From Sergeia podlipaevii (lineage: Eukaryota; Euglenozoa; Kinetoplastea; Trypanosomatida; Trypanosomatidae): a DNA stretch of 64,000 nt. The DNA is taken from positions 62,001-126,000 of the forward strand of contig JASANZ010002264.1 of the NCBI GenBank assembly GCA_030849805.1. Direction: 5' to 3'. The notes under the pieces are model-generated. The model saw nothing but the letters and a program-made list of their open reading frames with translations. It was not told the DNA's origin and ran no database searches. Position 1 is the first letter of the stretch; each line of letters opens with the position of its first letter. Made by a program: the position numbers and the translations under genes. Shown piece after piece: positions 9,362 through 19,324 of this stretch.

Positions 9362-9814
9362 GGGGCGCGTGCTTATAAAGCAGAATAGTAATGTTATATT
9401 CTACAGCAAATACGCTTTTCAAAAAAAAAAAAAGTGTTTCAATATATTTTTATGAAAACATCCAAAAAAAAAAAGAAGGTTGCGAGAAACGGGAAGTAAG
9501 TATATAAAAACAACTGCTATCAAAACGTGTTTTAGTGATGTAGTTATACACACACATCAATACAAAAAAGGAAAACTACCGGAGAGGACGAAACGGCTTA
9601 ATAAAATCGAGAATACCACGCTATTCTTTATATATATACAACGCCTCTATAACATATAGGACACACTCACACATGCAAACGTCCCAGCACATTTATGCAG
9701 CAGCTGTCGTAACAGATCTCCAAGTGCAGATACGCCCTTCACTTTGAACAGTTCCGCATGCGTGTGTTCATGTTTAGTTTTTTTCTATGGTGTGCACGCG
9801 ACAAAGAAAGATAT
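9354..9814. other. Intergenic spacer
   Basis: A/T-rich. An A14 run at 9421-9434 (T14 on the transcribed strand) is the likely polypyrimidine tract of the FCP1/BRCT-like gene. No further gene seen. Confidence 0.55.
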
Positions 9815-10366
9815 CTATGCAAACAAAAAGCCTGCCTGCTTCATGCCTCGCGACATGACGTTGAGACGCAGCTTCACAGTTCCACTACCGATCGTATGCA
9901 ACTTGAACCTCTCATCGTTGCCGTGAATGAGGGAGTTGTCACGCAAAACGGGATTGCCACCCATCACAAACAATCTAACGGTCTGATAGAGTCTGACAAA
10001 CGCACTAGGATGCCAGTACATCGGCTTCCACGTCATCACCTCCACCTCCTGCTCCTCTGCGCCAGGCATAGGAAGGTAAGCCATGCCGTAGCCAGCAATG
10101 TCTTTTCGACCGTATTTATCGATTTGCCAGACCTGAACCGATACCTTGGGCCAGTCCTGCACACCGTTAAAGCTAAAATGCACATCGAGAGGATAGCTCC
10201 AAGCAATACCCGTGTCGCCGTGGCACATGATCTGGGTGCACCCAGAGGTGTTTCCCTCAACAGCAGTCCACTGACTGCCAGATATTATTTCAAAGACACA
10301 AAAGTAACTTGCAGTCCCAAACCCATTACCAGCTGCAATCTCACCAATCACGTGAAGCTCTGCCAT
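9815..10366 (-). CDS. B9D2: B9 domain-containing protein 2, ciliary transition zone
   Basis: 183 residues forming essentially one B9 (C2-like) domain. It matches animal B9D2 along its whole length: an MAELHVIGEI start, WSYPLDVHF, VQVWQIDKYGR, the AGYGMAYLP loop, a WKP motif and LHTIGSGTVKLRL at the end. B9D2 works with B9D1 and MKS1 in the MKS module of the transition zone, gating entry of membrane proteins into the flagellum. The frame is open 66 bases upstream, but the start at 10366 matches the family start. It lies 12 nt behind a CAG that follows a T-rich tract (AG at 10380-10379), which supports the choice. Confidence 0.93.
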   Translation of the reverse strand: MAELHVIGEIAAGNGFGTASYFCVFEIISGSQWTAVEGNTSGCTQIMCHGDTGIAWSYPLDVHFSFNGVQDWPKVSVQVWQIDKYGRKDIAGYGMAYLPMPGAEEQEVEVMTWKPMYWHPSAFVRLYQTVRLFVMGGNPVLRDNSLIHGNDERFKLHTIGSGTVKLRLNVMSRGMKQAGFLFA

Positions 10367-10873
10367 TTCCCAGCACGCCTGTTGAAGAAAAAAAGAAAAC
10401 GTACTTAAATAAAATCCCTCACAAAAACGCAACTCAAAAGTCGTGTCGGACCTTCACAATGTGTAAAACAACAACAAAAAAAGGTGTCTCTACACAACGT
10501 TTCTTGTCCTGTTCCGATTTAGAGAAATTCCTCAAATGTGAGATGCTGTCCTTTCGCAAAAATAAAAAGGTGGTTGTGTAGTAAGATGACAACCTCTAGC
10601 TCCTGTCCGTGGAGCAAAATTGCAAGCCTGAGCCACTTAATTACTAGTACTAATGAAGGATATCAAAAGAATAGAAGAAAAGAAAAATAATGAGTATTGA
10701 TATCATCTTCAGAGCACAGAAAAAAAAAAAGAGTGCTGGTAATGCATGGCAACCATAAACCAAAGAACAATATGCTTTCATATAAAAAAAGAAGAAGAGA
10801 AAGGTAAGAAAGTCGCTTTTTCAGCAAGTAGGCACAGAGAAAAGGTTAGGAAAATGAAAAAAAAATCTAAAAT
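10367..10873. other. Intergenic spacer
   Basis: Contains the B9D2 leader and acceptor and otherwise A-rich DNA with several lysine-codon-like A runs. No gene seen. Confidence 0.55.
10379..10380 (-). promoter_or_regulatory. Predicted spliced-leader acceptor of B9D2
   Basis: The coding strand reads a T/C-rich tract ending TTCAACAG at this site, then 12 nt to the ATG. It is the first AG behind the tract. Confidence 0.65.
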
Positions 10874-12907
10874 TCAAAATGGGGGCAGCAGCTCTGCAAT
10901 ACAGCCCTCCTCACGCAGCACAACAAGAGGAAACAGGGGCTCTTTGGCTTCTGGGGCGATAAACCTAAAAGCAGTACCCATATGGGTGTCATTAAGATCA
11001 AAAGATAACGTTGAAGCTTTACCTTTCATCAGCATCAAGCGCACCGTCACTTCATCTCCGGGGCCATATGGCTCACCGTAGTCCACTGCGTCCATGAATG
11101 TAGCTGCGCTGGCAGTGATCTTGCCATTGGAAGTAAACAGATAAGCTGGAGCGTTGCGCTGAGGACCACGGAAGTGCTGGGTCGTCATGCCAACTGCAAA
11201 GAGAGGCGCGCCATGCGTATCATTGGCTGCTTGCACTTGCTCGACACTGACGCGCACCTTGAAGATGAAGGTGCCTTCAGCCGCTCCTACCGTACCCAGT
11301 GCATACATAGGAATAGACATCTGTGGACGAGCGTGTTGAGACAGGTCTGCACCGTATTCAGTAGTAATCAGTTCCAACGCCGCCTCTGCGTCCGCTAAGC
11401 AAACAAGTCCATCTTCGGAAAGAAGTACGTTGCCGCTTCGTTGCTCGTCCCACTGTAGGCAGGGTCTCCGTTCCAGAGTCGCTGGCCCCTGCAAAGACGT
11501 AGAGACTGTGCCTGAGGCTGCACCACTTGCAGTTATGAGGGCACGCTGCTGCTGTTGCTGTAATTGTGGCTGCTGCTTAAGCACAGACGTGGGAAGAGGT
11601 GGAGTGCGCAGCCATCGCCTCAAGTAATGCCGCTGTTGCGCTGTCTTTGAGGGCGATACACCATCGACATCGCATATTGGATCTGCATAAAGTGCTTTAA
11701 TGGCATCTAATTTATCTTGCGCAGAGAGGAATGGACGACATGTATGACTGTAGTCAAGTGTGGTACCAGTCAGACTACGCCCGGTCATACTCTCAGTAGG
11801 ATTATTGCTAGTATCATGGTTCCTTGGTATAGAAAGTGCGTGGTGCTCGCCGCTTCTTCGCCTCAGGACTTCCTGGTGGACCAACGCCGGTGTCTCCGAG
11901 GATACATATGCATCTTCATCACCGTCATCTCGCGTGCCTGTGTCAGCAGGAAAGGAATTTGCGGACACGTACGCTTTACCATTGCCATCCTCCACCGCAG
12001 CAACTCTCAGCGGGTCAATAGATACTGATGGTGCCGCTCTGTTACCGTGTATGCTACCAAGAGAAACTTGACTCTTGTCCTGTCGATCGTGTATAGGAGT
12101 TGTTGAAAGGAAGCGTCCAGGAGATTCATGAAAACTCGCCCCGCCAATAGGGGAAAGTCCAAGAAGACTACGCTCTGTCCCAGCCACGGCGCGCTCAGAG
12201 CTTCTTCGAGGCGACGACGAGGCGGCTCGAGCCATTTCTGTTTGAGGCGATGCAACGCTCTGTGTCATTGCTCCTCTGTCGGTGCGTGACCATGAAGGAG
12301 AAAGCCCAAAACGGCGTGGTTGCTGCAGTAGTGCCTCCAGCCGTTCCCTGTCGCGTCTTGCCAGCTGCTGTTCAATCACTACCGCGCCACACTCCTTTAC
12401 TACGGCATCACCAGCGGCTGAAGACGTAGCAAGGCCAAAGTCTATCGCCACGTGACTTCTTTCCCGCCCCAGGCTCTCACCCCGAGGAGACCCACCAGTA
12501 GTGGATGGAGAAGTAACGTGAGAAGTGTCACTGCGTACACGTGGGAGGGAATCCAAGCTACGACTAGGAGAAGGAACAAGAGGTGCAGGTGGTACTTCCC
12601 GACCAGCGGAGCGGCTGTACAGGGGGATACCGCGACTCTCACTAGGGGAGAGAAGAAGATCCGCCATCGCAGATCTGTACGCTGCATCACGTGGTGATAC
12701 ACTTCGGATAGGGGAGTGTCTACGCAAAGATTCGCTGTGTCTCGGCGATCCGTACCGGAGACGTGTAGAAAAAGAGGGAAATTCTTCAGAGCCTAGCTGG
12801 AAGTCTCGCGGTGGAGGGGATGAGCACTCGTCGCTGCTCTTGCATCCGCCCCAAGCGGCTATCCTTCTGATAGTAGTGTGGCTAAGGAATTCATCGTCGT
12901 CGTTCAT
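10874..12907 (-). CDS. SPRY-domain protein with long disordered N-terminus
   Basis: 677 residues. The first ~500 are low in predicted order and rich in Ser, Pro and Arg, with many S-P, R-S and R-R-H-S-P sites. A glutamine run lies near residue 445. The last ~140 residues match a SPRY/B30.2 concanavalin-like fold: a GKITASAATFMDAVDYGEPYGPGDEVTVRL-type block, then LSFDLNDTHMGTAFR, then PLFPLVVLREEG. These are the conserved YGxxxGxGDxxxxxL, SFxxNxxxxGxAF and LxPxVxLxxG features. SPRY domains bind other proteins, so this is probably an adaptor. The many SP sites suggest control by phosphorylation. No enzymatic domain is seen and the family is not otherwise recognised. Confidence 0.88.
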   Translation of the reverse strand: MNDDDEFLSHTTIRRIAAWGGCKSSDECSSPPPRDFQLGSEEFPSFSTRLRYGSPRHSESLRRHSPIRSVSPRDAAYRSAMADLLLSPSESRGIPLYSRSAGREVPPAPLVPSPSRSLDSLPRVRSDTSHVTSPSTTGGSPRGESLGRERSHVAIDFGLATSSAAGDAVVKECGAVVIEQQLARRDRERLEALLQQPRRFGLSPSWSRTDRGAMTQSVASPQTEMARAASSSPRRSSERAVAGTERSLLGLSPIGGASFHESPGRFLSTTPIHDRQDKSQVSLGSIHGNRAAPSVSIDPLRVAAVEDGNGKAYVSANSFPADTGTRDDGDEDAYVSSETPALVHQEVLRRRSGEHHALSIPRNHDTSNNPTESMTGRSLTGTTLDYSHTCRPFLSAQDKLDAIKALYADPICDVDGVSPSKTAQQRHYLRRWLRTPPLPTSVLKQQPQLQQQQQRALITASGAASGTVSTSLQGPATLERRPCLQWDEQRSGNVLLSEDGLVCLADAEAALELITTEYGADLSQHARPQMSIPMYALGTVGAAEGTFIFKVRVSVEQVQAANDTHGAPLFAVGMTTQHFRGPQRNAPAYLFTSNGKITASAATFMDAVDYGEPYGPGDEVTVRLMLMKGKASTLSFDLNDTHMGTAFRFIAPEAKEPLFPLVVLREEGCIAELLPPF

Positions 12908-15900
12908 TATTCTATAACTTTCTCACCAACTATGGTTTCACTGCGACTGCTAACTGTGAAAAGAAACAATAGTTACAGCAAATATATACGTGAAAACAGT
13001 ACGTGGTATATATATGTGAAGTGAAAAAAGGTTCAAATGCACCTTGAGCCTCAGTGTGTGCTATAAAGGACTGCTGCTTCCTATGCAGCGTACCTATATA
13101 TTGCGAGTCTTGGAGTGTGATGCTAGGCACGCTTCATGACATTTTAGGTGAACAAGGGTTAAAAAAAAAATTAAAAAAAAGGTACAATCACATGTACTAA
13201 TAAAATGCACAGATATTTAAGTACACAGTAGCGCTCCATAAAATAAATCAAAAGCACACACTAGAAGTGTGGACAATAGAGAAGTAGCCCCTGTATTTAT
13301 AAAAAATCAAGTCGTAACACTTTTTTTGTTTTGTTTTGATAATGTACTGAAAAATGTGTTAAAAAACCCGTGTTTACTGGAAATATATATATATATATAT
13401 GTGTGCAAATATATACTCTACTAGAGAGAAAGAGAAGGGGGGAGGGGGCAACAATATCATGGGTGATTTCGCTCGCAAACACAAAAAACTTTGTTCCTTG
13501 TTATTTCATTTTTGTGCCGTGCTGAGCTCCCAGCTGCCATAGCACCTTCGTGTGCTTCGAAAAAAAAAAAAAAAAAAAAAAACGCTGTGCTCCAGAACAG
13601 ACATTACACATAAGTAAAATGAAAAACGCTTCCCAGTCAGTGTTCTCTACTTTTCATCCTCGTTAAAAAAAAAAAAAATTACCACTGTGAGTACCCATAA
13701 GTGGCAGCTAGTGCATTCTCCAAAAACGAATAACAAAAGAAGTGGGGGGAGGGATATTGCAGGTGTTCACGATATATAAATCGTCATTAAAACTGCGGGA
13801 AGAGAGAAAAAAAGAAAAGAAATATAATGGATAAGTCGGTATAATAATACACAGCAACTACACGCATGCACCTGACGATACCAACACTAAATTTGTTCTA
13901 CTTTTGTGTGTATAAAAAAAAACACGTAAAAGAAAAAGAGTAAAGGGGGAGAGACAATCTACCTCTCATCTACTGATAAACGAAAGTCCTCCTCACTGTG
14001 TGGTCGGGAAATATAGCAAGCAAAAAAAAAAAAAAACATCAAGAATAACACACGCGCACAGTCACATACGTACAATCGTAATACAATAAACAATTTAAAA
14101 GAAAAAAAACTCATAGTGAAACTAGAAGCGCACGCGGTGACACAGAAAAAGTTGCAAAGACGCAAAGTAATAATAATAATAACTGTAGTGTGATGCCACC
14201 AGCATTAATCTCCTAGTAAGCACACAACAATCATGAAAGCGATTAGGGAACCTAAATCACGCAAAATAGGGAGAGGGGAACGCCGCACAGTCGCATTAGT
14301 TAAACAAATATGTACACGCATACACAGCCGCGCAGACATACAATGCGTGCATGAGCAAACTGTGGTGATACGCAATGCACCCAAACACACTACTATGACT
14401 ATGTCCTTTCGTTCATTTTTTTTTTGTTTGAAAAATTAGGAGCCAACAGCATAAAAGCAATTGCCTCTGTAGAAGAGGAAGAACAACAAGTGCTTGTATT
14501 ATTATTATTTTTTTTGGCGCACGCCTCCATATAGTAACGTAAAAAAAAAGTAAAGCAGGGACAACATACGCAAGCGCATAGAGTGCAAAACCGGGTGTAT
14601 ACGTACCTCAAAGTTCCATATAAGCAAGTTTTGATCTCTCTACTCTCTACCATTAATTTTCTGCATTAGACACACATATTTTTTAAAAAAAATAAAAGAT
14701 AACCATTATAATAATGACAGACGACAAAATCAATATAACTGTTCCGATATGACCAAAGAAAAGTATTCTACGGTTATGATGCAGAAGCTCCTCATGAATG
14801 CGTTCTAAAAACATATTTCCAATAGGCCATTTTGAGAGAGATAACATAATAAAAAAAAGCACCAGTGGTAAGGCGTTGTGAGGTTTCCTTCTTGCTACCC
14901 GTGGTATTCGTTATTTTTTTTTCCACCTCTTCTCTCTCGTCGCATACAACACCTATATGGACATAAAATGAGCTTACGACCTGACAAATTGAAAAAAAAA
15001 GTAAAAAAATATAAAAACATATATATTGTGTGTGTGTGTAATATGCCCGATAAAATAATGACAAAGAAAAGAGACGTAATACCTAAAAAAAACACACAAA
15101 CATATTCAAGAGCTATGTTTCAAAAAAAAAAATCACGGGGAACTCCTCAAAAAAAAAAAAAAAAAATGATACCAAAAAAAAAAATACGCAGTTCATTCAT
15201 AAAACATAAATAGAGAAAAAGAAATAATGTATAAAATAGGAGCTTCTGTGGAGCGTGTTAAAGAGTACTCACAATTAAATACATACATATAATGGCGCAG
15301 TATGTTGTGTATTGCTTTTCCTCCTTTCACGCTAAAAACTCGCTTGCTACAGAAAGAAATAGATTTAGAAAAAAAAGAGGAGGAAGGAGAAAGTAAATGA
15401 AAAAAAAGTGCTCTTCTCGTGTGTGTCTGATCTGTTTCTATGTAAATTGCATTTGAAAAAACAAACTAATTTAGTAAAAACTCATTGAGGGGAATGCACC
15501 AACAAAAAAAGAACTGAAACTAGCTTTCAGTAGAATAACAAAGAAAAAAGAAACGACAGCTGGAAGCAACCAGACTGGAGACCTCAAATTACAAACCTGC
15601 ACTCAGGGTGCAATACATGAAGAGTCAAAGCTAGAAAAGAAAATTAAACCTCCAAATACAAATACGAGTGGTAGCGTAGAGAAACGGTAGCATACGCCCT
15701 ACAACAAGAGAGAGAGAGAGAGAGGAAAGGGCAAACAAATCATGTGCATTTATGAATATATACCAGCCACACATACACACATATGTACAGAGGCAATAAA
15801 CAAAGAGGAAAGCATCATACAATCGAAAAATGTACGAAGTCTCTGTTGACGTCCACACACACACAAAAAAAAAATGGGTTGTTTTCGTTCTAGTGTACGT

Positions 15901-16035
15901 TTTGCTCTCATTTCTTGTTCCTGTTGTTGCCGTTTGACCACGCATTTTATTTTGGTGATAGAATCCCTTTGTCCATACATTACTTTTTCCTATATATTAA
16001 GTGTACTCTCCCGCCTAGTCATCCGCGCTTCTTTG
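12908..16035. other. Long (3.1 kb) non-coding spacer
   Basis: No frame here has credible composition; all short frames are K/N/F/Y-rich readings of A/T repeats. The spacer holds an acceptor for the SPRY gene (T/C tract then AG at 12955-12954), an A23 run at 13560-13582, (AT)n near 13383-13400, A17 near 15150-15166 and a GA repeat near 15707-15722. It is presumably mostly the 3'UTR of the RING-type gene. A less repetitive patch at 13511-13560 was checked for tRNA or snoRNA features and none was found. Confidence 0.6.
13560..13582. repeat. A23 homopolymer
   Basis: Uninterrupted run of A inside the 3.1 kb spacer; T-run on the transcribed strand. Longest homopolymer noticed in the window. Confidence 0.8.
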
Positions 16036-18099
16036 CTATTCAATAGTGAGGTGAAACGTCTTCCTTTGGTCTCTCGGGTGCACACGCACACACTCCGCTG
16101 ACGCGATATTGGTAACGTTATCGTAAGCGCGACGTCCAGTAATGAGTGCACCAACAAATACATACAACTCATCCTGAGCCATGTCATCTTCAGTGAGTTT
16201 CAACTGAATGTGATAGCGATTGCACTGCAGCGTAGCAGCTGTAGACATATCTGGAAGCACCTCCACCGCACGGCACAAGGGGCATGTGTTACCGTTCATT
16301 GTGGTATGGCCTTCTATGCATTCGACATGAAACCAATGGTGGCAGGTCGTCTCGATGACTGGCATGTCACTGTCATCAAGCGCGTTAAGACAGATTACAC
16401 ACGTATCGCTGTGGCCTGGCTTGGAGGGAACACAAGGAGTCGGCGCAGACGCGGCGGCAACGTGAGAAGCGGGAGAGGCTGCACCTGCAAAAACGCCCGG
16501 TTGGTCGCCAAGGCCCTCCACCACATCGGAAAGCTCTATCACATCCAAGTGCTTGGAGGGGAGATGAAAGGAACTGCCTGTATCCTCAGTTGCAGAAGCA
16601 GTATCACATGTAAAAGTCATGCGTGTTTTCCAGTCAGACGGGGGAAAGACAGTGCGATGACACTGTGCAATTGTATTCGCATCCTCATCGTTGGCAGGCA
16701 CAGGCGAACCGACACGTGCCACCCAGGCGATGGGCCTGGCACCCCACGGAGCAATGTATGCTGTCAGATGCACGATGCCACCGCCACCAGCAACAGCAAC
16801 AGCAGAGGTAATTGACTTCATGGGAGATACGAGAGTACCGCTATTACTTGTGCTAGGACCCGTCATGCTCTTCGGCGTCGTAGTTGCAGCCTGCGATGTC
16901 AGTGATTTGCCGCCACACGTACTGCTAGTCACTGAGGAGCGTCCCGTCTTTGGTGTTGTGTGACCAGATGATGTCTCCGGGCTCAACACAGCGACGGAGC
17001 TCCCAGAGCGGTGCTTCATCACGCGTGGTGTTGCTCTTTTCGGCGTAGTGCCTCCTCCCGCAGCAGCCGATAATTTTGATAACTTAAACGTGGACGGTGA
17101 CTTTGGCGTCGCGGCAACAGAGGCAGCAGTGCAGCTCCCCGCGGTGATGCGAATGCCGGAGGCGTGTCCGACGCGGAAGGCAATGTGAGGTGGCCTTGCG
17201 CAGCGGGCGAACTGCAAGAGATGTGAGTGATAAAAGTGTACCGCACATGCCACACACATGTCAAATCCATGACTGTGTTGCATCGCAATAATCGCGTCGC
17301 TGCGCACTGTCGTAAGCGGGGCATTGCCGTGTGGCACATCCCCAGGACTCGTCTCGTCATCGTATAGTGTCGCCTCATAGGCTACTCGCATGTTGCGCAG
17401 ACCACAAGAGTCACACGTGTAACCCGTGCAAACATACTTGCACTCTGGAATGCGCAGTGGGTTACACATTTTTAGATACAAGATTCCGCTGCTATGGGCG
17501 AAGGTCATCTTAGCAGGAAGACTACTCAGTACTTGAGTCACTACTGCCAAAGGCAGCTTCGGCATCAGCGCCGTATGCTTGCTAGGGTCTCGCTCAAGAT
17601 CAGGCACAGAAGCGGGTTCGGCGAGGTTGGTTACGCTAGCTGCGGCTACTGCAGGGGTAGGAGAAGAGGATCCAACAACAGTGGCAGCCACCACCGCGGC
17701 CGCATGAAGCGCCTTCTTTCTCTGGTCCTGCTGCGCTAATACACAGCGGTCGTATTCTGCCAGAAGCGGCAGGGGCTTCGTGGCGTACCCTACCACCGTG
17801 GTCACAATGCGTTCAGACAAGAGTAGCAGACGGCCGCATTCTACAGTGCCTTTAGATAGCATTAAGTGGGTAAAGAAATCTCTATACGTGCGCCACGTCT
17901 TTTCTGAAAAGGGTTCTTCTTCTTCCAACTTGCCCAGCACCCGCCTTGCGGAGTAACGCAGAACACGCATATACAGCTGGTCCTCAACGGGAGTCCTGGA
18001 GACCTCTAAGTGTGCATGAACCCGCTGCCACATCTCGGGCAGAGTCACAATGGCGGTCTGAATATCCAACTGTCGTATTTGCTCGTCTATCGTAGCCAT
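16036..18099 (-). CDS. ZZ/RING-type zinc-finger protein, putative E3 ubiquitin ligase
   Basis: 687 residues from the ATG at 18099; the open frame upstream has no ATG. A RING-H2 finger lies at about 567-609: CVIC, then TCHHWFHVEC, then CPLC, with the C-x-H-x2-H-x2-C core intact, as in ubiquitin E3 ligases. A second cysteine/histidine-rich region at about 220-300 (CTGYTCDSCG, CVACAVHFYHSH) looks like a ZZ-type finger. The N-terminal ~120 residues are helical, and the middle (~310-430) is Ser/Thr/Pro-rich with repeated T-P-K sites. It is a plausible cytosolic E3 with a ZZ substrate-recognition module; the substrate is unknown. The start is supported by a T-rich tract and AG at 18141-18140. Confidence 0.88.
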   Translation of the reverse strand: MATIDEQIRQLDIQTAIVTLPEMWQRVHAHLEVSRTPVEDQLYMRVLRYSARRVLGKLEEEEPFSEKTWRTYRDFFTHLMLSKGTVECGRLLLLSERIVTTVVGYATKPLPLLAEYDRCVLAQQDQRKKALHAAAVVAATVVGSSSPTPAVAAASVTNLAEPASVPDLERDPSKHTALMPKLPLAVVTQVLSSLPAKMTFAHSSGILYLKMCNPLRIPECKYVCTGYTCDSCGLRNMRVAYEATLYDDETSPGDVPHGNAPLTTVRSDAIIAMQHSHGFDMCVACAVHFYHSHLLQFARCARPPHIAFRVGHASGIRITAGSCTAASVAATPKSPSTFKLSKLSAAAGGGTTPKRATPRVMKHRSGSSVAVLSPETSSGHTTPKTGRSSVTSSTCGGKSLTSQAATTTPKSMTGPSTSNSGTLVSPMKSITSAVAVAGGGGIVHLTAYIAPWGARPIAWVARVGSPVPANDEDANTIAQCHRTVFPPSDWKTRMTFTCDTASATEDTGSSFHLPSKHLDVIELSDVVEGLGDQPGVFAGAASPASHVAAASAPTPCVPSKPGHSDTCVICLNALDDSDMPVIETTCHHWFHVECIEGHTTMNGNTCPLCRAVEVLPDMSTAATLQCNRYHIQLKLTEDDMAQDELYVFVGALITGRRAYDNVTNIASAECVRVHPRDQRKTFHLTIE

Positions 18100-19324
18100 G
18101 ATAGCACAAGTAATAATATTAATAATAACACCGACAGCACTGAGTACAAAAAAAAAAAAGCGCACGCACACAGATATATAACTATTTTAAAATAAATATA
18201 TGTGGACGAATCCTAGTAGTACGTCCAACTTTTATTCAACGTCTCTCGTTTTAATTTGTTGTTGATCACCCTCAAAGTTCAAGTAGGCGAGAAGCAAAAA
18301 TGTACATATAACAACTGATCGACAATACTTTTCCTTTTCAAGGTTCAAGCCACTTGTAAGTACACACGCCTAAAGAAGTGATTTCAAGCCACAACAACAA
18401 CGGTAATAATAATAATAATAATAAAAGGATAAATAGATAAAGGGAGGGGGGATAAAGGTTTGATATTTCCTTCAGCTTCGCTGCCACAACTATCTCTAAA
18501 ATGTGATAAGAGGACAAGAGAGATCCTTCTTCAAAAAAAAAAAAAAAAACGAAGAAGCCAATAAACAGCAAAAAGTAAAATGAAAAAGGGAAAGAGCGAA
18601 GGAAACGCTCTTACAGCACCAGTTATATATCGAGTCGAGTAAAAATACTCACAGAGATATATAAGAAGAAAAATAAAACTTAAAACAATATAATGTAGAT
18701 AAATAAAGAAGATAGAGCAGTAGTGGAGAAAACCCGTACCTTCACTAGATAGGGTCGGTGCCCAAACGAGTAATTTGTTTTTCCGTGTGCACCACAGAAT
18801 AGCACTGCCTTCTCCTTCCCAATATATACAATACGCAATTTTAAAATGAAGCGGGCAATAAATATGCAAGGGAAGGAGGGGGGACTATAGTAGATTGGAG
18901 AGAATGCGGCAGATACTATACTTGCTAGATAAAGTTCTAAGCGGCTAATGCCACTTGACAGCTGATTCTGTGTTTGCTTTCCCTTAACTTTTCATTACGA
19001 ACGAAAAAAAAAGAGAGACAAAAAAGTGTTGAAAAAAGGAAAAAAAAAAAAAAGGATACGTGAACAGTGACAAGGCAAACAAATATGCAGCGAGACGATA
19101 GACTGTGATAAAAAGAAATGACATCTTTTTAAGAGAAAAGTAAGCCAAAACCAAATAGAGAACCGCTCCACTGCTGGTAACAGCTCTAGAAAGTGTGCTC
19201 TTCCAAAGTTGAAAAATAAAAAAGCATTCTGCGCATTTATATGTTTTGCATCATTGGCAAGGGATTACACGTTTAGGTAGCTACCATATATAAGGAAAAA
19301 AATGAATTGCATGATATAAATACA
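18100..19324. other. Intergenic spacer (1.2 kb)
   Basis: A/T-rich with runs of AAT/ATA repeats (about 18405-18425) and a long A-run at 18533-18549. It contains the predicted acceptor (AG 18141-18140) of the RING gene. No gene seen. Confidence 0.55.

Noticed and set aside
13511..13600. Less A/T-rich patch in the 3.1 kb spacer, considered as a small RNA gene
   Set aside because: No cloverleaf, no A/B-box pair and no C/D or H/ACA boxes with confidence.
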